The notes under the pieces are model-generated. The model saw nothing but the letters and a program-made list of their open reading frames with translations, had not been told where the DNA came from and did no database searches. Positions 11,789-34,846 of a DNA stretch of 46,304 nt are shown one piece after another (the stretch's first letter is position 1; each line of letters opens with the position of its first letter). The translations under genes and the position numbers were made by a program. The DNA comes from Cochliopodium minus (lineage: Eukaryota > Discosea > Himatismenida > Cochliopodiidae): positions 1 to 46,304 of the forward strand of contig JAMYWO010000295.1 of NCBI GenBank assembly GCA_024220525.1, in the 5' to 3' direction.

Positions 11789-13226
11789 TCATATCCAATC
11801 ATATTGATAGTTGAATTGGATCATATTGTTAACAATAGAATCAGATTGTTTGTGGACTAAAGGATTAGAGACATTAAAAGAAAATCTTCCATAATTAGTA
11901 GAAACGGCACATCCAACACCAACAGAACTTCTAATATTATCCAAATTGAAGAGTTCAGAGTAAGATTGTTTTTGAGAATTAATGATATTTCCAGATTGAA
12001 TGAAAATTTCGGGTCTGATCCAATTAGGGATGTTCAAAAATTGAGGAAATGCAAGAGCGAGATGAATAGATGATTGAAAAAATGCATCTCCACCCATATT
12101 TTCTTCTCCCTTGACCTTACTATTCACTCCTCTTTCTCTAAAACCATTAAAATTGGATCCTCCCAAATAGAATTTGTCACTGACCATCTGCTTTGAATTA
12201 TTCCATGTGATTGCACCTCCTCTCACCATAAAATTTAATGCAACTCCATCCCACAACCATTTTTCCAAAGATAAATTAAATTGACCAGAGAGTTCATGTT
12301 TCAAGAATTTCTCAGATCCGGGTGGAAATGCAATTTCCTATAAAGAGAATTTTTTAAAAAGAAAAACAAAAATTTTGAAAATGAAACCTACATTCACAAA
12401 TTTAAAAGCAAAACCTTTTGTAGGGAGATAAGCATCATCTCTTTTATCCATTAAATAAGTATGTTTCAATGATATTTTTGTATTCCATCCACTTTGATAC
12501 ATTAATTTTTCATTTGAAGAGGATGTGGGTTCTATCAATCTTGAATCCAAGATAAGAGAAAAATTATTTCTGTGGTGATTGTAGAATAATTGCAATCCTG
12601 CGATTTTTTCACGATAATGAGAAAGATCGCTGTAATCATTAGAATGTATATAAATTTGTGTTCCATAACTTGGATGAGGTCCAATCAAACCATTGAATTT
12701 GGGAATATTGAGATAAGTAGATAATTTGAATTGATATTTTCCAATCAATGATGAAACTTGAAATTTTTCAGCTCCACCAAATATATTATTCCATCTGTTA
12801 GAAATCAACTAGTGAAGAATAATTTTGTTATTCTCCTAAAATAAATTTTTTTTTGAATGTATCCTTTACTATTTCATGTGATTGAGATCCTATTGTTGAG
12901 CTAATCAATGCATTACTTTGATTGGTTTCTTTTACTTTTGCAATTACTTCTGTCAAATCTGGAAATAATTGGGAAGGTTCAACAAAAAACTCAACATCAG
13001 AAAATAGGTCTAGATCCATCAATCCATTTCTAGATTTTGTTAAATGATCAATTAAATCTTGAATGCTTTGATTATCTTGAACTCCTTTCAAAAAATGTTC
13101 AAAAACATAATTCCTTGTTTTAATATTTCCTATAATCTCTATTCCTGCTATCTTTAACTTTTTATTTTGAAGATCAAAATTTAAATATTTTTTATTTCTT
13201 TGTTGATAATCTCTTCCTTTATTCAT
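11789..13226 (-). CDS. SAM50/TOB55-like Omp85 beta-barrel of the mitochondrial outer membrane
   Basis: Core of the sorting and assembly machinery, which inserts beta-barrel proteins into the mitochondrial outer membrane. Three exons (13226-12870, 12808-12392, 12337-11789) are all in phase 0 and give 440 residues. There is one POTRA-like domain (IEIIGNIKTRNYVFEHFL, then DLFSDVEFFVEP), followed by the barrel. NNIFGGAEKFQ matches the conserved '+N.FGGAE' strand; DDAYLPTKGFAF matches the 'P..G' strand; YLGGSNFNGFRERGV matches the conserved 'yLGG...+GF' loop (L6) motif of Omp85 proteins. It ends in an aromatic-rich last strand (FNYQYDWI). Length and a single POTRA are normal for SAM50. The ATG is preceded by an A/T-rich leader. 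The organism therefore retains a mitochondrion or a related organelle with beta-barrel import. Confidence 0.9.
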
Positions 13227-13449
13227 TTTTTTTTAATATATATTATTGTATATCCAATTAATGTTAATTTCCTTTCAATAAAACAAGATATGAAAGATTT
13301 TTTTTTTTCTAAATCACCACCAAGTAAGATTGTATTTCATATTTATATATTAGAAACAAATGTTTGGTGAGATTTATATAATATCATAATTTTATTACTG
13401 AGTAATAATTAATATGTGTGGTAAAATATTTTATTAATTATGCAAGATT
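13227..13449. other. Intergenic DNA between two minus-strand genes
   Basis: A/T-rich sequence with no ORF above 30 codons. It should hold the promoter of the SAM50-like gene and the 3' end of the small 13450-13824 gene. No distinctive site was recognised. Confidence 0.5.
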
Positions 13450-13824
13450 TTAGTCCAAAAGTTTGATGTTAGTTCCCAAGAAATGTCTGGTATCCTCATC
13501 AGCAGTCAATCCAAGATGTTTAAGGAATTGTACTACCTTGCGAGTTTGTTCAGTATTATCAGAAGGAGTAGCTTGCAAAAGGAGATTCAAAGCATGAATT
13601 TCTCTATGTCCTCTCAATCTCAATTGTTCATAAGCAGTAATTACATCCCAAGATTTATTGTAATTACTCAAAGTATCATTAATTGCTCTTTCACTGTTTA
13701 CAAACATACCAACAGATTCTGCACGTCCTTTTCCACTATATGCTCTGAAGAAAGAATGATTAGTGGTATATTTGAATTTTGGTACAACAATCTTTGAGAA
13801 TTTGGATAATTTAATTTTTTGCAT
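13450..13824 (-). CDS. Small protein with mitochondrial-type N-terminus, unidentified
   Basis: An intronless ORF of 124 residues. The N-terminus is basic and hydroxylated without acids for about 35 residues (MQKIKLSKFSKIVVPKFKY, then FFRAYSGKGR), typical of a mitochondrial presequence. The rest is probably helical: SWDVITAYEQLRLRGHRE, then IHALNLLLQATPSD, then a helix ending in FLKHLGL, and a C-terminal KLLD. The GHREIHALNLLLQA segment recalls a single helix-turn-helix repeat, but no family could be assigned. It lies 223 bp upstream of the mitochondrial SAM50 gene on the same strand. Composition is far from the surrounding A/T-rich DNA, so it is very likely a real gene. Function is unknown. 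Confidence 0.7.
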   Translation of the reverse strand: MQKIKLSKFSKIVVPKFKYTTNHSFFRAYSGKGRAESVGMFVNSERAINDTLSNYNKSWDVITAYEQLRLRGHREIHALNLLLQATPSDNTEQTRKVVQFLKHLGLTADEDTRHFLGTNIKLLD

Positions 13825-14172
13825 TTTAGAGCTAATATAAATTAATATAAATTTTTTTTTATTTTTTTTTTATATTTTTATAAATATTTTTCATATTTTT
13901 TATACTTCTGTATATGATTAAAATCCTTCAAAAATGTATTGATTTATTCACAACAAATTCTTATTCACAAAGTGCAATAATTTTTCTTATTTATCATAAT
14001 ACTCCCAATTAAAAAAAAAAAGGTAAAAATATAGAATGTTGATCAATCTTCCCAAATACATATTGATTTGTGAGAGATCTATTCATTGAAAAGGAAAAAT
14101 ATAAAAATAAAATATTTTAATATAATCAATCAAAAAACAAGAAAATCAAAATCTTTCTCAAAAATTTATACA
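13825..14172. other. Intergenic stretch, A/T-rich
   Basis: Upstream of the small minus-strand gene and downstream of the BEACH gene stop. Long A and T runs and a 61-codon plus-strand shadow ORF (14086-14271) were seen. There is no supported gene or RNA. Confidence 0.5.
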
Positions 14173-26212
<12,040 letters not shown>

Positions 26213-26387
26213 CTCTGATTCCTTTTTCTTTTGATATAGTTGAATATTTGTCTTTGAAATTCTTTCAACTCAATCAAGAAATTTTTTTTTTTTATAAATA
26301 TTTTGCAATTAAATTTGAATTTTCTCCCAAAGAACTCTTTTTATATAATAATCAGCAATATGGATGAATTTGCAAATGTAAAAATTA
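26213..26387. other. Upstream region of the BEACH gene
   Basis: A/T-rich DNA before the BEACH start codon with a T-run at 26281-26294. It presumably contains the promoter. No specific element was recognised. Confidence 0.4.
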
Positions 26388-26531
26388 TTAATTAAATTTA
26401 ATACAATTCACGCAATTTCTTTTTTCTAAATCAGACATTTTATCTTCATCAAGATAGATTATTTTTTCCTTACCACATTTTATTTTTTTTTTTTGATTGT
26501 GTGTTGTAATCAGTTTTTTACTCACACGCAT
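26388..26531 (-). CDS. Short Cys-containing ORF, possible small gene or last exon
   Basis: ATG 26531 to TAA 26388 encodes 47 residues: a basic N-terminus (MRVSKKLITTHNQKKKIK), then CGKEKIIYLDEDKMSDLEKR and a CVNC pair near the end. One Cys plus a CxxC could be part of a zinc site. The acidic/basic balance is coding-like in otherwise A/T-rich DNA. It could instead be the final exon of a gene starting further right. No homologue is recognised. Confidence 0.35.
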   Translation of the reverse strand: MRVSKKLITTHNQKKKIKCGKEKIIYLDEDKMSDLEKRNCVNCIKFN

Positions 26532-26730
26532 CCAAATTAAAATTAATTAAAAATAATATAAAAAAAATTAAGAAAGACTCCTTTTAAATGGTAATATTTT
26601 TGTTTTTCTTTAAAATTTAATATGGTTCAACAACAAATTTTTAAATCATAGTCATCAAAAGCATCAGTACAAAAGTAATAAATCATTTTTATAGTGCATA
26701 GAAAAAATGTTTAAATAAATAATAAATATT

Positions 26731-26928
26731 CTAAATTAATAGACGTTTGCAACAACCTTCTGCAGCAACCACCCCATCTGGTTCTGGTATCCTTAGATTT
26801 AGATCTTTTTCTGAAGATTCACCAGGAATTGAAACTGAACCACTCACTGCAATCATTATTTCTGCTTCATTTATTGGAGTTGTCATTTTATTACACATTA
26901 TTGGAAAATTGTTGAGATAATCAAACAT
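26731..26928 (-). CDS. Small ORF, unidentified 65-residue protein
   Basis: ATG 26928 to a stop at 26731. The peptide has ordinary, non-A/T-driven composition (AEIMIAVSGSVSIPGESSEK, then LRIPEPDGVVAAEG) and ends in CCKRLLI. Two adjacent cysteines near a basic, hydrophobic C-terminus could be a lipidation site, but this is not a canonical CAAX box. It lies head-to-head with the membrane protein gene at 27085, leaving about 155 bp for a shared upstream region. An additional 5' exon cannot be excluded. Function is unknown. Confidence 0.5.
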   Translation of the reverse strand: MFDYLNNFPIMCNKMTTPINEAEIMIAVSGSVSIPGESSEKDLNLRIPEPDGVVAAEGCCKRLLI

Positions 26929-27084
26929 ATGAAAAGGATCATCTTAATTATTATTTTATAGAATAAAAATTTAAATAAATTATTTTTGTTGCAAAATTGA
27001 TATCCATCATTATTTTAGACATTTGTATTTGAGTTATTTTCAAGTTAATATTTTTTTAATAGTGATTAATTATAAAATAAAAAA

Positions 27085-28143
27085 ATGAGAATATCTCGAT
27101 CAATTATATGTCTATTCTTCATAAATATTTGCCTATCATTAGATTTAAATCTATTTGATGCAAACAAACATGAAATAAACAAAATTTTAAAAGGAGAAGA
27201 ATATAAAGGAATATCTTTTGAATTGGGAAATTTGAATTGGAAATCAAATCCTACACTGGAGAGTTTGATAGAATATAAAGAAAAAGAAGAAATATATAGA
27301 AATTCAACTATCAGTCCTGTTGTTGATCCAAAACAACTCAAAATGAGCTCATTTGCATTGATATTATCTATTTTGATCCCTATTCTTGTAATAATATCAA
27401 TTGGTGTGTTTTCTTTTCTGTTGAAGAAAAAATTGAATTCACAACAAGACAATTTCTCACAGAATAAGAAAAAGAATCTCCTTTTTTTCTTTTTTTCTCT
27501 TCTAAATTCCTTATTGGTGATGATTTCTGGCATTATTTATTTGGTGGGAACTGGAAGACAAGCTTTCCTAATTAATAATTTCTTTGATCTCGATATTTGG
27601 AAAGGTAAAAGTTTATCAAAAAGATTCAAATCAGATTGTATTTAACAATTTTTTTTTTTAAATAAAAAAGGATATTTTAAAAACTTTTATGTTTTTTTCT
27701 ACTTCTTGCCTTTGTTTTCTACGATATCCATGGTTTTTTTCATTTTCTCAATTTTCAAAAGAAATGAAAACAGGATATGGAAACTCTTACTTACTTCTTT
27801 TCTTCCGATATTACAAGTAATAACATGCATGTCATTATGTGCTGTATTGTTTTTCACAAGTTATTTGAAAAGTGTCTATTTCACTCAAAGTGGAAGTGTT
27901 TGCTTTGATGTAAATTCTTCTTCGGACTATTATGTGATGTGCCAAAATTTTTCGTTTGCAAATATGCTTTCTTTTGTTGGGAGTATCGTACTTTTAGTGT
28001 GTTCAATAAATATAGTAACTATCTCTTGCCTCTCTGATTGTTTACTCAAGACCAATTCTAACGACAGCCCAATCTACAGAGAAAATGAGTTAACAATGTC
28101 AACAAATATAGGAGAACATGAAGATTATGATGATATCTATTAA
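27085..28143 (+). CDS. Multi-pass membrane protein, unidentified
   Basis: Two exons (27085-27604 and 27671-28143) join in phase across a 66-bp GT-AG intron and give 330 residues. A signal peptide is present (MRISRSIICLFFINICLSLD). A polar domain of about 70 residues with one NST glycosylation site follows, then about five predicted membrane spans (roughly residues 92-117, 132-156, 179-202, 208-235 and 275-297). Two cysteines and NSS/NFS sites lie in the loop before the last span (VCFDVNSSSDYYVMCQNFS). The C-terminal tail is acidic and ends EHEDYDDIY. The topology suggests a plasma-membrane or endosomal protein. No family was recognised. Its stop codon abuts an 18-bp palindrome. Confidence 0.8.
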
Positions 28144-28144
28144 A

Positions 28145-28162
28145 CTTTTTGGTACCAAAAAG
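28145..28162. terminator. 18-bp perfect palindrome at a gene end
   Basis: CTTTTTGGTACCAAAAAG is a perfect palindrome beginning 1 bp after the stop of the plus-strand membrane protein gene. A minus-strand gene ends 119 bp further on, so the site lies between two convergent genes. It could act in 3'-end formation for one or both transcripts; that role is inferred. Confidence 0.45.
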
Positions 28163-28280
28163 GGGTCATTCAATATTTTGGATACCAATAATATTTTAAC
28201 TGTTTGCACAACTCCCTTTGTTGTAAAAATAGAAAAAAAAGAAATGAAATAAATTCAAAAGTTAAAATCTCAAAAAAAAG

Positions 28281-30803
28281 TTATTTATTTTCAGTTTTAT
28301 TCAGTTTTCCATCTTGTCGCAAAAGACCAGTCTTTTTGAGCTCTACTTTCCAAGGGTTGTTACCATTGAGCAAATCCAACTTTACAGAGACAATATTATC
28401 TTTGTTGGTGTTAGTAAGATTGGAAATATCAGTGGAGAGTCTGTTTGTGTTTAAAGATTTGCTGGGAGAGCTACCAAAAGAGCTTCTGTTGAGTTTGGGA
28501 GAAGTTTTAGATTGGGGAGTCGCCAAATTATCTGACCTTTCTATTTTTTCACCCTTGTTGTCTGTTTTATCTGTCTTTTCCAGCTTTTCAAAGTCATTTG
28601 TTTCGGTTATTGTAATGACAGGCCTGGGAAGTGAAGAAGTGGTGGATGAGCTATCTTTCTCTTCTTCTTTGGGATTATCATCAATCACTTGCACCTCTTT
28701 GTTGTTAATGTTGGGGGAGTTTTCATTACTGTTGCTTTGATTATCATCCTGATTTGTATTATCTGTAATTTTATTGTTGATATTAGGGGTGGTATTCTGA
28801 TCAGAATCATTTTTATTGGGAGGAGTGTTTGTATTATTTGATTTATTTATATTATGGTTGTTGTTTGTGGTATTTGTTGGATGGGTGGTACTAGTTGGAT
28901 TGGAGGTGATATTATTGATATTGGATTGGGAGGTGATGGAGATGGGGATCAAGTTATTGATGGTATTGATGGATTTTTGATTTTTTTTGAAATTATTGAG
29001 ATCTTTCAATAATTTGTTGTTCTCCTCTTTATAATCATCAAGGGAAGCAAATAATTTGTTGTTCTCCTCTTCCAGCAGTGCTATTTTTTCTTTGTATTCA
29101 TTCTCTTTCGAATCAAAGCGCAATTGATTGATTCGATCTTTTTCTTGGAGAGACTGGATCTGCTCATTAAGCATCTTGATTTGAAGATCATGATGTTCAA
29201 GGAAGGATTGATTCGATTGATTTTGATTATGAAGCTCCTTTCTTTCATCTGAAAGTTCATTGAGCTGAATTTGAAGCTTATCATTTTCTTCTTTGAGCAA
29301 TACATTCTCCTCATCGATTTGCTGTATTTTTTTATCTTTGCGGGAAATGCTTAATTTATGTTTTTTCTCCAAATTTAAAATTTCATCGTTCAAAATTCTG
29401 GAATCCTCCTCATATCTTTTATTCAATTTATTGATGATCTCTTGATTTTTCTCGTTGAGATTTTTCTCTTCAGAATATTCCTGGGAAAGCTCATATAGTT
29501 CAGATTTCAATCTTTTGGCCTTTGATTTGTGATATTTTTGTTTCATTTCAAGAGTGTTCTGCAATTCATTGATCTCCTCCCTCATTCTTTTGATTTCTTC
29601 TGATTTGATGATCAAATCAAGTTCATTCTCTGAATTTATTTTCACGATCATATCCCTTGTGTTTCCTCTCACATTATTATTGAGCTTCTCTGCATTCTCT
29701 TGAAGCAAAACTATATTATCTTCCAAGATACTGGAATTATCGTCTCTATAAATGAAAGATTTTTATTAAATGAATTATTTGGAACAAAATGAATAAAAGG
29801 ATCTGTGTTTTGTTCTTTGATAAATTATTTTATTCAAAAAAATTTTATTCTTTTACCTATCCTCTTCTCTGCTCGATTTTCTTTCCTCTTTGCTATCATG
29901 AGATCTATCCCTATCTCTTGTGCTTTCCCTTGAATCATTCTTTTCCTCCTTGGAATGCCTATCCTCATGAGAATGCCTCTCATCATCGTGAGAATGTCTC
30001 TCCTCTTTGCTATCTCTTTCTTCCCTGCTTTCCCTAGAGTGATCCCTAGAATGATCTCTGGTATTATAGCTATCCCTATTATCTTTTTTGTCATCATATG
30101 ATGAAATTTGGATGCTTTCTTGTGATACCCTATCTCGGTTATCTTCCTCTATATAATCTGATCGATTCTCTTCAAAAGAGATATTTTCTTTCGATTCATT
30201 TTTTTGATTCTCCTCATTTAATATTTTTACAAAGGATGATGGAAATTTTCCGCAATTATTTCTACATTCACCTTTTGTATGCGAAGAAATTAAAGTTATG
30301 TTTAAAGTATTGATAATAATGTATTTCTTATTTTGTTAAAATTTTGGGGAGAATTTATATTGTGAATAAAATAAATATATTTTTGTTTCTTTCCATCATC
30401 TATTTTGATGGTTTTTTGTTTGATTTGATTTAAAATTAACAAATAGAAGTGAGATAAATGATTTTGTATTAACCTTTCCACCATCCTGAATTATTTCGTT
30501 CGATAATTATCAACATATCTCCTTTTTTCAGAGTAATATCATCATCCTCTTCTGGATAATAATTATAAAGAGCTATTGCTTGGATATTTTCACCCTTTTC
30601 TTTAATTTCTATCTTCCTTTTTGAATTGAGTTCTTTTATTTCCTCTGGTTTTAATGAACCAAATGTCTTTTTAAATCTTTTTTTGGTTTTCTTTATAAAA
30701 AGTATTAATATTAAATTGGAAGATATGATTGTAATAATTTATTTTGAGATTTATTGGGCTTAATTAGATGATGTTTTTGATACTTTACCTTAAATATACT
30801 CAT
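28281..30803 (-). CDS. SH3-domain coiled-coil adaptor protein
   Basis: Likely cytoskeletal or signalling scaffold. Four exons (30803-30789, 30690-30474, 30271-29857, 29745-28281) join in phase and give 703 residues. A basic N-terminus is followed by an SH3 domain at about residues 42-100: the ALYNY strand, EEDDDITLKKGD (RT loop to diverging turn), NNSGWWKG (n-Src side with the WW pair, rebuilt across an intron), and CGKFPSSFV (the G-FPxxYV end, with Phe for Tyr). Next is a charged Ser/His/Arg/Glu region with ERHSHDD and EDRHSKEE repeats, then about 210 residues of heptad coiled coil (from about LIIKSEEIKRM to LLKDLNNFKKN), then an Asn/Thr/Ser-rich disordered tail. Exon 1 encodes only five residues (MSIFK). 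The gene is divergent from the MED21-like gene, with 386 bp between starts. Domain calls are firm; pathway is unknown. Confidence 0.85.
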
Positions 30804-31189
30804 CTTTATTTAAAAAAAATAAAGATAATCCTTCCTATTTTTTTTTTTATTTATCTCTTTTCTAAATATACCAATCCAATTAGAACATTAACTTCTCAGT
30901 TTAAATTGTCACACAAATTCTTTTTATAATTTGTTAGTTTCAATAATGGAAAGATTTGAGTGAAAGCAAAAGTAACAAAAAATAACGAAAAATTTAATAA
31001 AAAAAATTGATTCATTGTCCTCAATGAAAAAAAAGTAAAGTTCAATTTTTTTAGATATTCTTTCATAATCACATTAAAATGATATAGGATGACCGATAAT
31101 ATAGGTATTCTCAAAAATATTTCAATTTTTTAATCAATTGAAATAATTTCCTTTCCTTCAAAGGGCAATTACATCAAAATTTAGATTTT
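30804..31189. promoter_or_regulatory. Shared divergent upstream region
   Basis: 386 bp lie between the start codons of the SH3 gene (minus) and the MED21-like gene (plus), so both promoters should be here. A 72-codon minus-strand ORF (30896-31114) falls inside it. Its inner methionine gives a signal-peptide-like start (MNQFFLLNFSLFFVTF), but composition is T-driven and support is weak. No defined element was recognised. Confidence 0.4.
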
Positions 31190-31607
31190 ATGGGAACATT
31201 ATTTTCTGATTTCATTGGATTAGTAAAGAATTTGGGAAAAGATGAAAATAATAATAATGTTCAGGTTGATCCAATGGACAACCAAATACGTTCATTTTCA
31301 AAAAGAATTGTACAATGTTGTAAAAATATAGAAGATTTAATAGATACTCTTCCAGATTCAAATATAAATGAAGAGACCCAAATTAAAGAATTAGAATTAT
31401 TGCAAATAGAAAAAGAAAATATAGATCAAGAATTATCAATCAAAACAAAAACATCAGGTAAATAAAATCTCCACTTCAACATATTAAATAATTCTAAAGC
31501 ATTTCTTTATAAAAAATGAAATCAAAAAAAAAGAGGAATCATTAATAAAAATAAGAGATATGTTGGAATTACTTTCGAAAGATAAATTAAATACAATACC
31601 CAATTAG
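31190..31607 (+). CDS. MED21-like small coiled-coil protein
   Basis: Two exons (31190-31457 and 31534-31607) join in phase and give 113 residues. The segment SKRIVQCCKNIEDLIDTLPD aligns by eye with the MED21 signature (ARTAKDIDVLIDSLP in animals). It is followed by a Glu/Leu/Lys heptad helix (EELELLQIEKE-like) and a last helix (IKIRDMLELLSKDKL). MED21 is a small helical subunit of the Mediator middle module that pairs with MED7 to link activators with RNA polymerase II. Length is slightly below the usual 130-150. The N-terminus (MGTLFSDFIGLVKNLG) does not match clearly. Another small coiled-coil protein remains possible. Confidence 0.5.
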
Positions 31608-31735
31608 TTTCACGAATAAAAACTTTTTTATTTATATCTTGATTTTTTTGGAAAAGGAAAAATTTCTCCTCAAAAAAAAAATGTTTTTGCGATTAAAATC
31701 AAAAGATTTAAGTTATATTCTCTCTTCAACTTCCT

Positions 31736-32577
31736 CTATTTTAAATTTTGTTTCTTTAAGTTTCTCAAGTATTTGAGACCACAAGCATTGCAATAAATCC
31801 TATAAATTTCAAAAAAATTAGGGTATGAATGTTGTCAAATTAAAAAATGATAGAAATGAAAATTTATTTGAAAAGAGGAAAAATAAATTTTTTTTTTTAC
31901 GATGTTCCAGGGCCAGATCTCCATTCGGGTGTATTTGTAGTATTACATTTTGCACAGACGGTCTCATCTCCATTTCCTTTTCTTCTCTTTTTGGTGGCGA
32001 TCTTCAAACCAAATGGTCCTTCATCTTGCTCGACATTCTTTGGTATCTTATCATAAAAAAATTGCCAGTTATTTTTGGAATTTGATTCTGCCTCTTTGAG
32101 ATATTCAAAACTCAATCTCCTCTTATTCGTTTCCTCATCCTCTATTTTTTCTTCAGTTTTAATAGTTATCCCTGTATTGAATTGATCTTCCCCTGACTTA
32201 AAATTTTCACCAAAATATGAAAAATTATTTTCCCCATAATCCATTTTATAGTTAAAGTTGTTATTGACATCCCTATTTATTGGCCCCTTTTGAAAAAATC
32301 CTGTAGAATATTGAATATCTTTTACATTTGCCAATAGATTCAATATGTCGCACCACATTTCATTTATCCCATGGTCATTCACTGGATTTTGAATAGATGA
32401 AGTGGCAATAGATTTGATATTAGAGCTCAAGTCTATTATATTTTGGAGCTTCCTTGTATAGAACAATCTTTTTTCATCTATTTTTTGGTTATTCATTCCA
32501 CTTCCTTGTTCTCTTTTTTCAAATTTTTTTTTTTTGATATTATTTAATTGTAAAAAATCCAAAACAAAAAATATCAA
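31736..32577 (-). CDS. GATA-type zinc-finger transcription factor
   Basis: DNA-binding regulator with a single C-terminal GATA finger split by an intron. Exon 1 ends after CAKCNTTNTPEWRSGPGT. After an intron of about 115 bp, the second exon supplies YCNACGLKYLRNLKKQN and the TAG at 31736-31738. The assembled finger is Cx2C-x17-Cx2C, with the typical TPEWR and CNACG motifs and a short basic tail. Immediately upstream is a basic stretch (IATKKRRKGNGDE). The rest is Asn/Glu-rich and unstructured. Two starts are possible: ATG 32577, or the inner ATG at 32496, which removes a T-rich leader coding MIFFVLDF; the inner one is more plausible. It is divergent from the ankyrin/RA gene (starts 122-203 bp apart). 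Confidence 0.88.
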
Positions 32578-32699
32578 ATAAAAAAAAAAAAAAAAGATAA
32601 TTCCAAATTATTTTTCAAAAAAGGATAGTAAGTTCATTTAAACAGAAAAAAAATATTTATGAAAAAAAATAAATTTGACAAAAATAAGGAATAAAATAA

Positions 32700-34739
32700 A
32701 TGGCAACAATAGCATTACAAGATTTGCTGAATAAATATAAGAATGGGGAAATAGATAAAGAAGAATATGATAGACAAAAAAAAATCATTGTGATTAATTT
32801 AACAAGTGTAAGAGAAAAAAATAATATGATACCAAAAATTATAAATTCTTAAATATAACACCATTTTCTTTTTAAAATTTCTCCAATAACAATAAAAATA
32901 TTTCACAAACAAACATAATCGAATAATATATTTTAAATTTCTCGAATATATTTAAGGGACAAAACAATCAACAAAGATCGACCACATCATCGAGAAATCC
33001 ATCAAGAAGACTCCCAAATAATCAAAATCCATCAAAGATAACAGAACAACCACAGGTTGAACAATTTGAAGAACCACAGGAAGAATTTGTGGAAGAAGAA
33101 CAATACGATGAGGACCCTAATAAGCCACGAGCAAAATTATACGGGCAAATAAATAAAGTGACGAAGAACAGTATCAATCTGAACAAGTATGAGAGAAGAG
33201 ATATGGAAAAAAATCCAATTACAAGCAGAACTTCATTTGATCCAACCTATGGATTTGGAAAAGATAAGACAGGAGTGGCAGATGTCGATGAAATGTTGGA
33301 TTATCTCGAGAAATTGGATCTTTTGCTTCAAGATGTGGAAACCTCACAGGAGAGATACAAGAGATTACAAAATGAATTGCCTTCTGGTGTATTTGTCTCC
33401 AAAGATCCCAAAAATCTCAAGAATGAGGATTCCGTGCCCAAGAAGCTGAGAGCGGGCAAGATTTTGAACTATTGCGAGAAGAATAGGGTCAAGAAGGTTG
33501 AGCAATATCTCGATATGGGTGTCAGTGTCAATTATCAGGATCATGATACCGGTATGTATCCCATTTACAAATTAAATCACCTAAATTGTTTAGCATTCTT
33601 TAATTCATTTATTATTTAAATAATATAATTTTAAATTTAATTTTAATTTAATATCAATTTATTATTACGTTTTAATCCATCTTTGTTTTTTTTTTTCCGT
33701 ATTTAGGAAACACTCCTTTGATTGTTTCTGCTGTTTATGGTCAAAGAGAAGTGATGCAATTTTTAGTAGAAAGAGGTTTGTTTATTTTTAATTAAAAATT
33801 AAACCAAATTTTTTATTTTTTTTTTGATTTTTTAAATTTTTTATTTTTTTAAATAATTTTATTTTTTTAATTTTTTAGGAGCAAAAGTTAATCTCCAAAA
33901 CAGTTATGGGGACTCAGCACTTCATGAACTGATAAAAAACAGGAGAGAAAATCTTGCAATTTGGCTCATCAAACATGGTGCGGACATTTTCATTGAAAAT
34001 CACAGAACTTTCACTCCCTATGATCTCGCTCTCCCTTATTTTCAGAGAGACATGAAGAAACTCACCGCTGGTGTTGACATCACCCAACATTGTAAACTTT
34101 ATAAAATTTTTAAGTATAGCTATACTTTTATATATTTTCAATTATTTTTAATTTTTTTAAATAATTTTTTAATTATTTTTAAATATTTTTAATTATTCTA
34201 TTTTTTAATTATTTTATTATTTTTCCATTATTATCATTTTTTTTTAATGACAAAAGATGCTGTAAAAGAGAATTTCCAAACATCTTATACCCTTCAATCT
34301 AATGATCCCAACAACGAATCTAAAAATCTCAAAGAAACTTCAGTAAAAAATATTTGAAATTTTTTTAATTAAATTCAATTAATTTTTTTTTTTTAATATT
34401 TCAACAATTAAAAAGAAACCAATAAAAGTTTACTTGAAGAATCTATCCTATAAAAGTCTTTTTGTCACTTCAGTAGATACAACAGCCACGGTATTGGCAA
34501 TGATGGGGGAAAAGATGGGTCTCAACAAGGAACAATCTAGAGATTTGGTGCTCGTGGAGAATCAAAGAGGGAAGGAGAGAAAGATGTTGGAGGGAGAAAA
34601 GATTTTAGAAGTGAAAAGGGGCTGGCCTCTCATCATTGATCAAACTGCCAAGGTTGATCCTGTTCATTTCCGTGTCGAGCCAAAGTCCACTGCAAAGCAA
34701 GATGTTAAGGATGCTTACACCAAGTTTATCAATACTTAA
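32700..34739 (+). CDS. Ankyrin-repeat and Ras-association-domain protein
   Basis: Probable effector or scaffold for a Ras-family GTPase. Six exons (32700-32807, 32957-33551, 33707-33775, 33879-34091, 34257-34342, 34416-34739) join in phase and give 464 residues. The N-terminus has a short helical motif (LLNKYKNGEIDKEEYDRQK) like SHOCT or helical-hairpin segments. A Pro/Glu/Gln-rich linker and a coiled region (MLDYLEKLDLLLQDVE) follow. Three to four ankyrin units come next (VEQYLDMGVSVNYQDHDTG, NTPLIVSAVYGQREV, GDSALHELIKNRRENLA), with introns close to repeat boundaries. The C-terminal exon reads as a Ras-association or ubiquitin-like fold (KPIKVYLKNLSYKSLFV, then DLVLVENQRGKERKML and ILEVKRGWPL). 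The ankyrin call is firm; the RA call is good but made by eye. Confidence 0.82.
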
Positions 34740-34846
34740 TTTTGAACGAATTCTTCTCTATTTGTACCCAAACATAAGCCACAATACTTTTTTCTTTTAA
34801 ATTTAAATAAATTGTTTAATACTTTTTTTTTTATTTATTTGTTGTT

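Noticed and set aside
28204-28740. Plus-strand 178-codon Leu/Ser-rich ORF
   Set aside because: Antisense of the Asn/Ser/Thr-rich tail of the SH3 coiled-coil protein.
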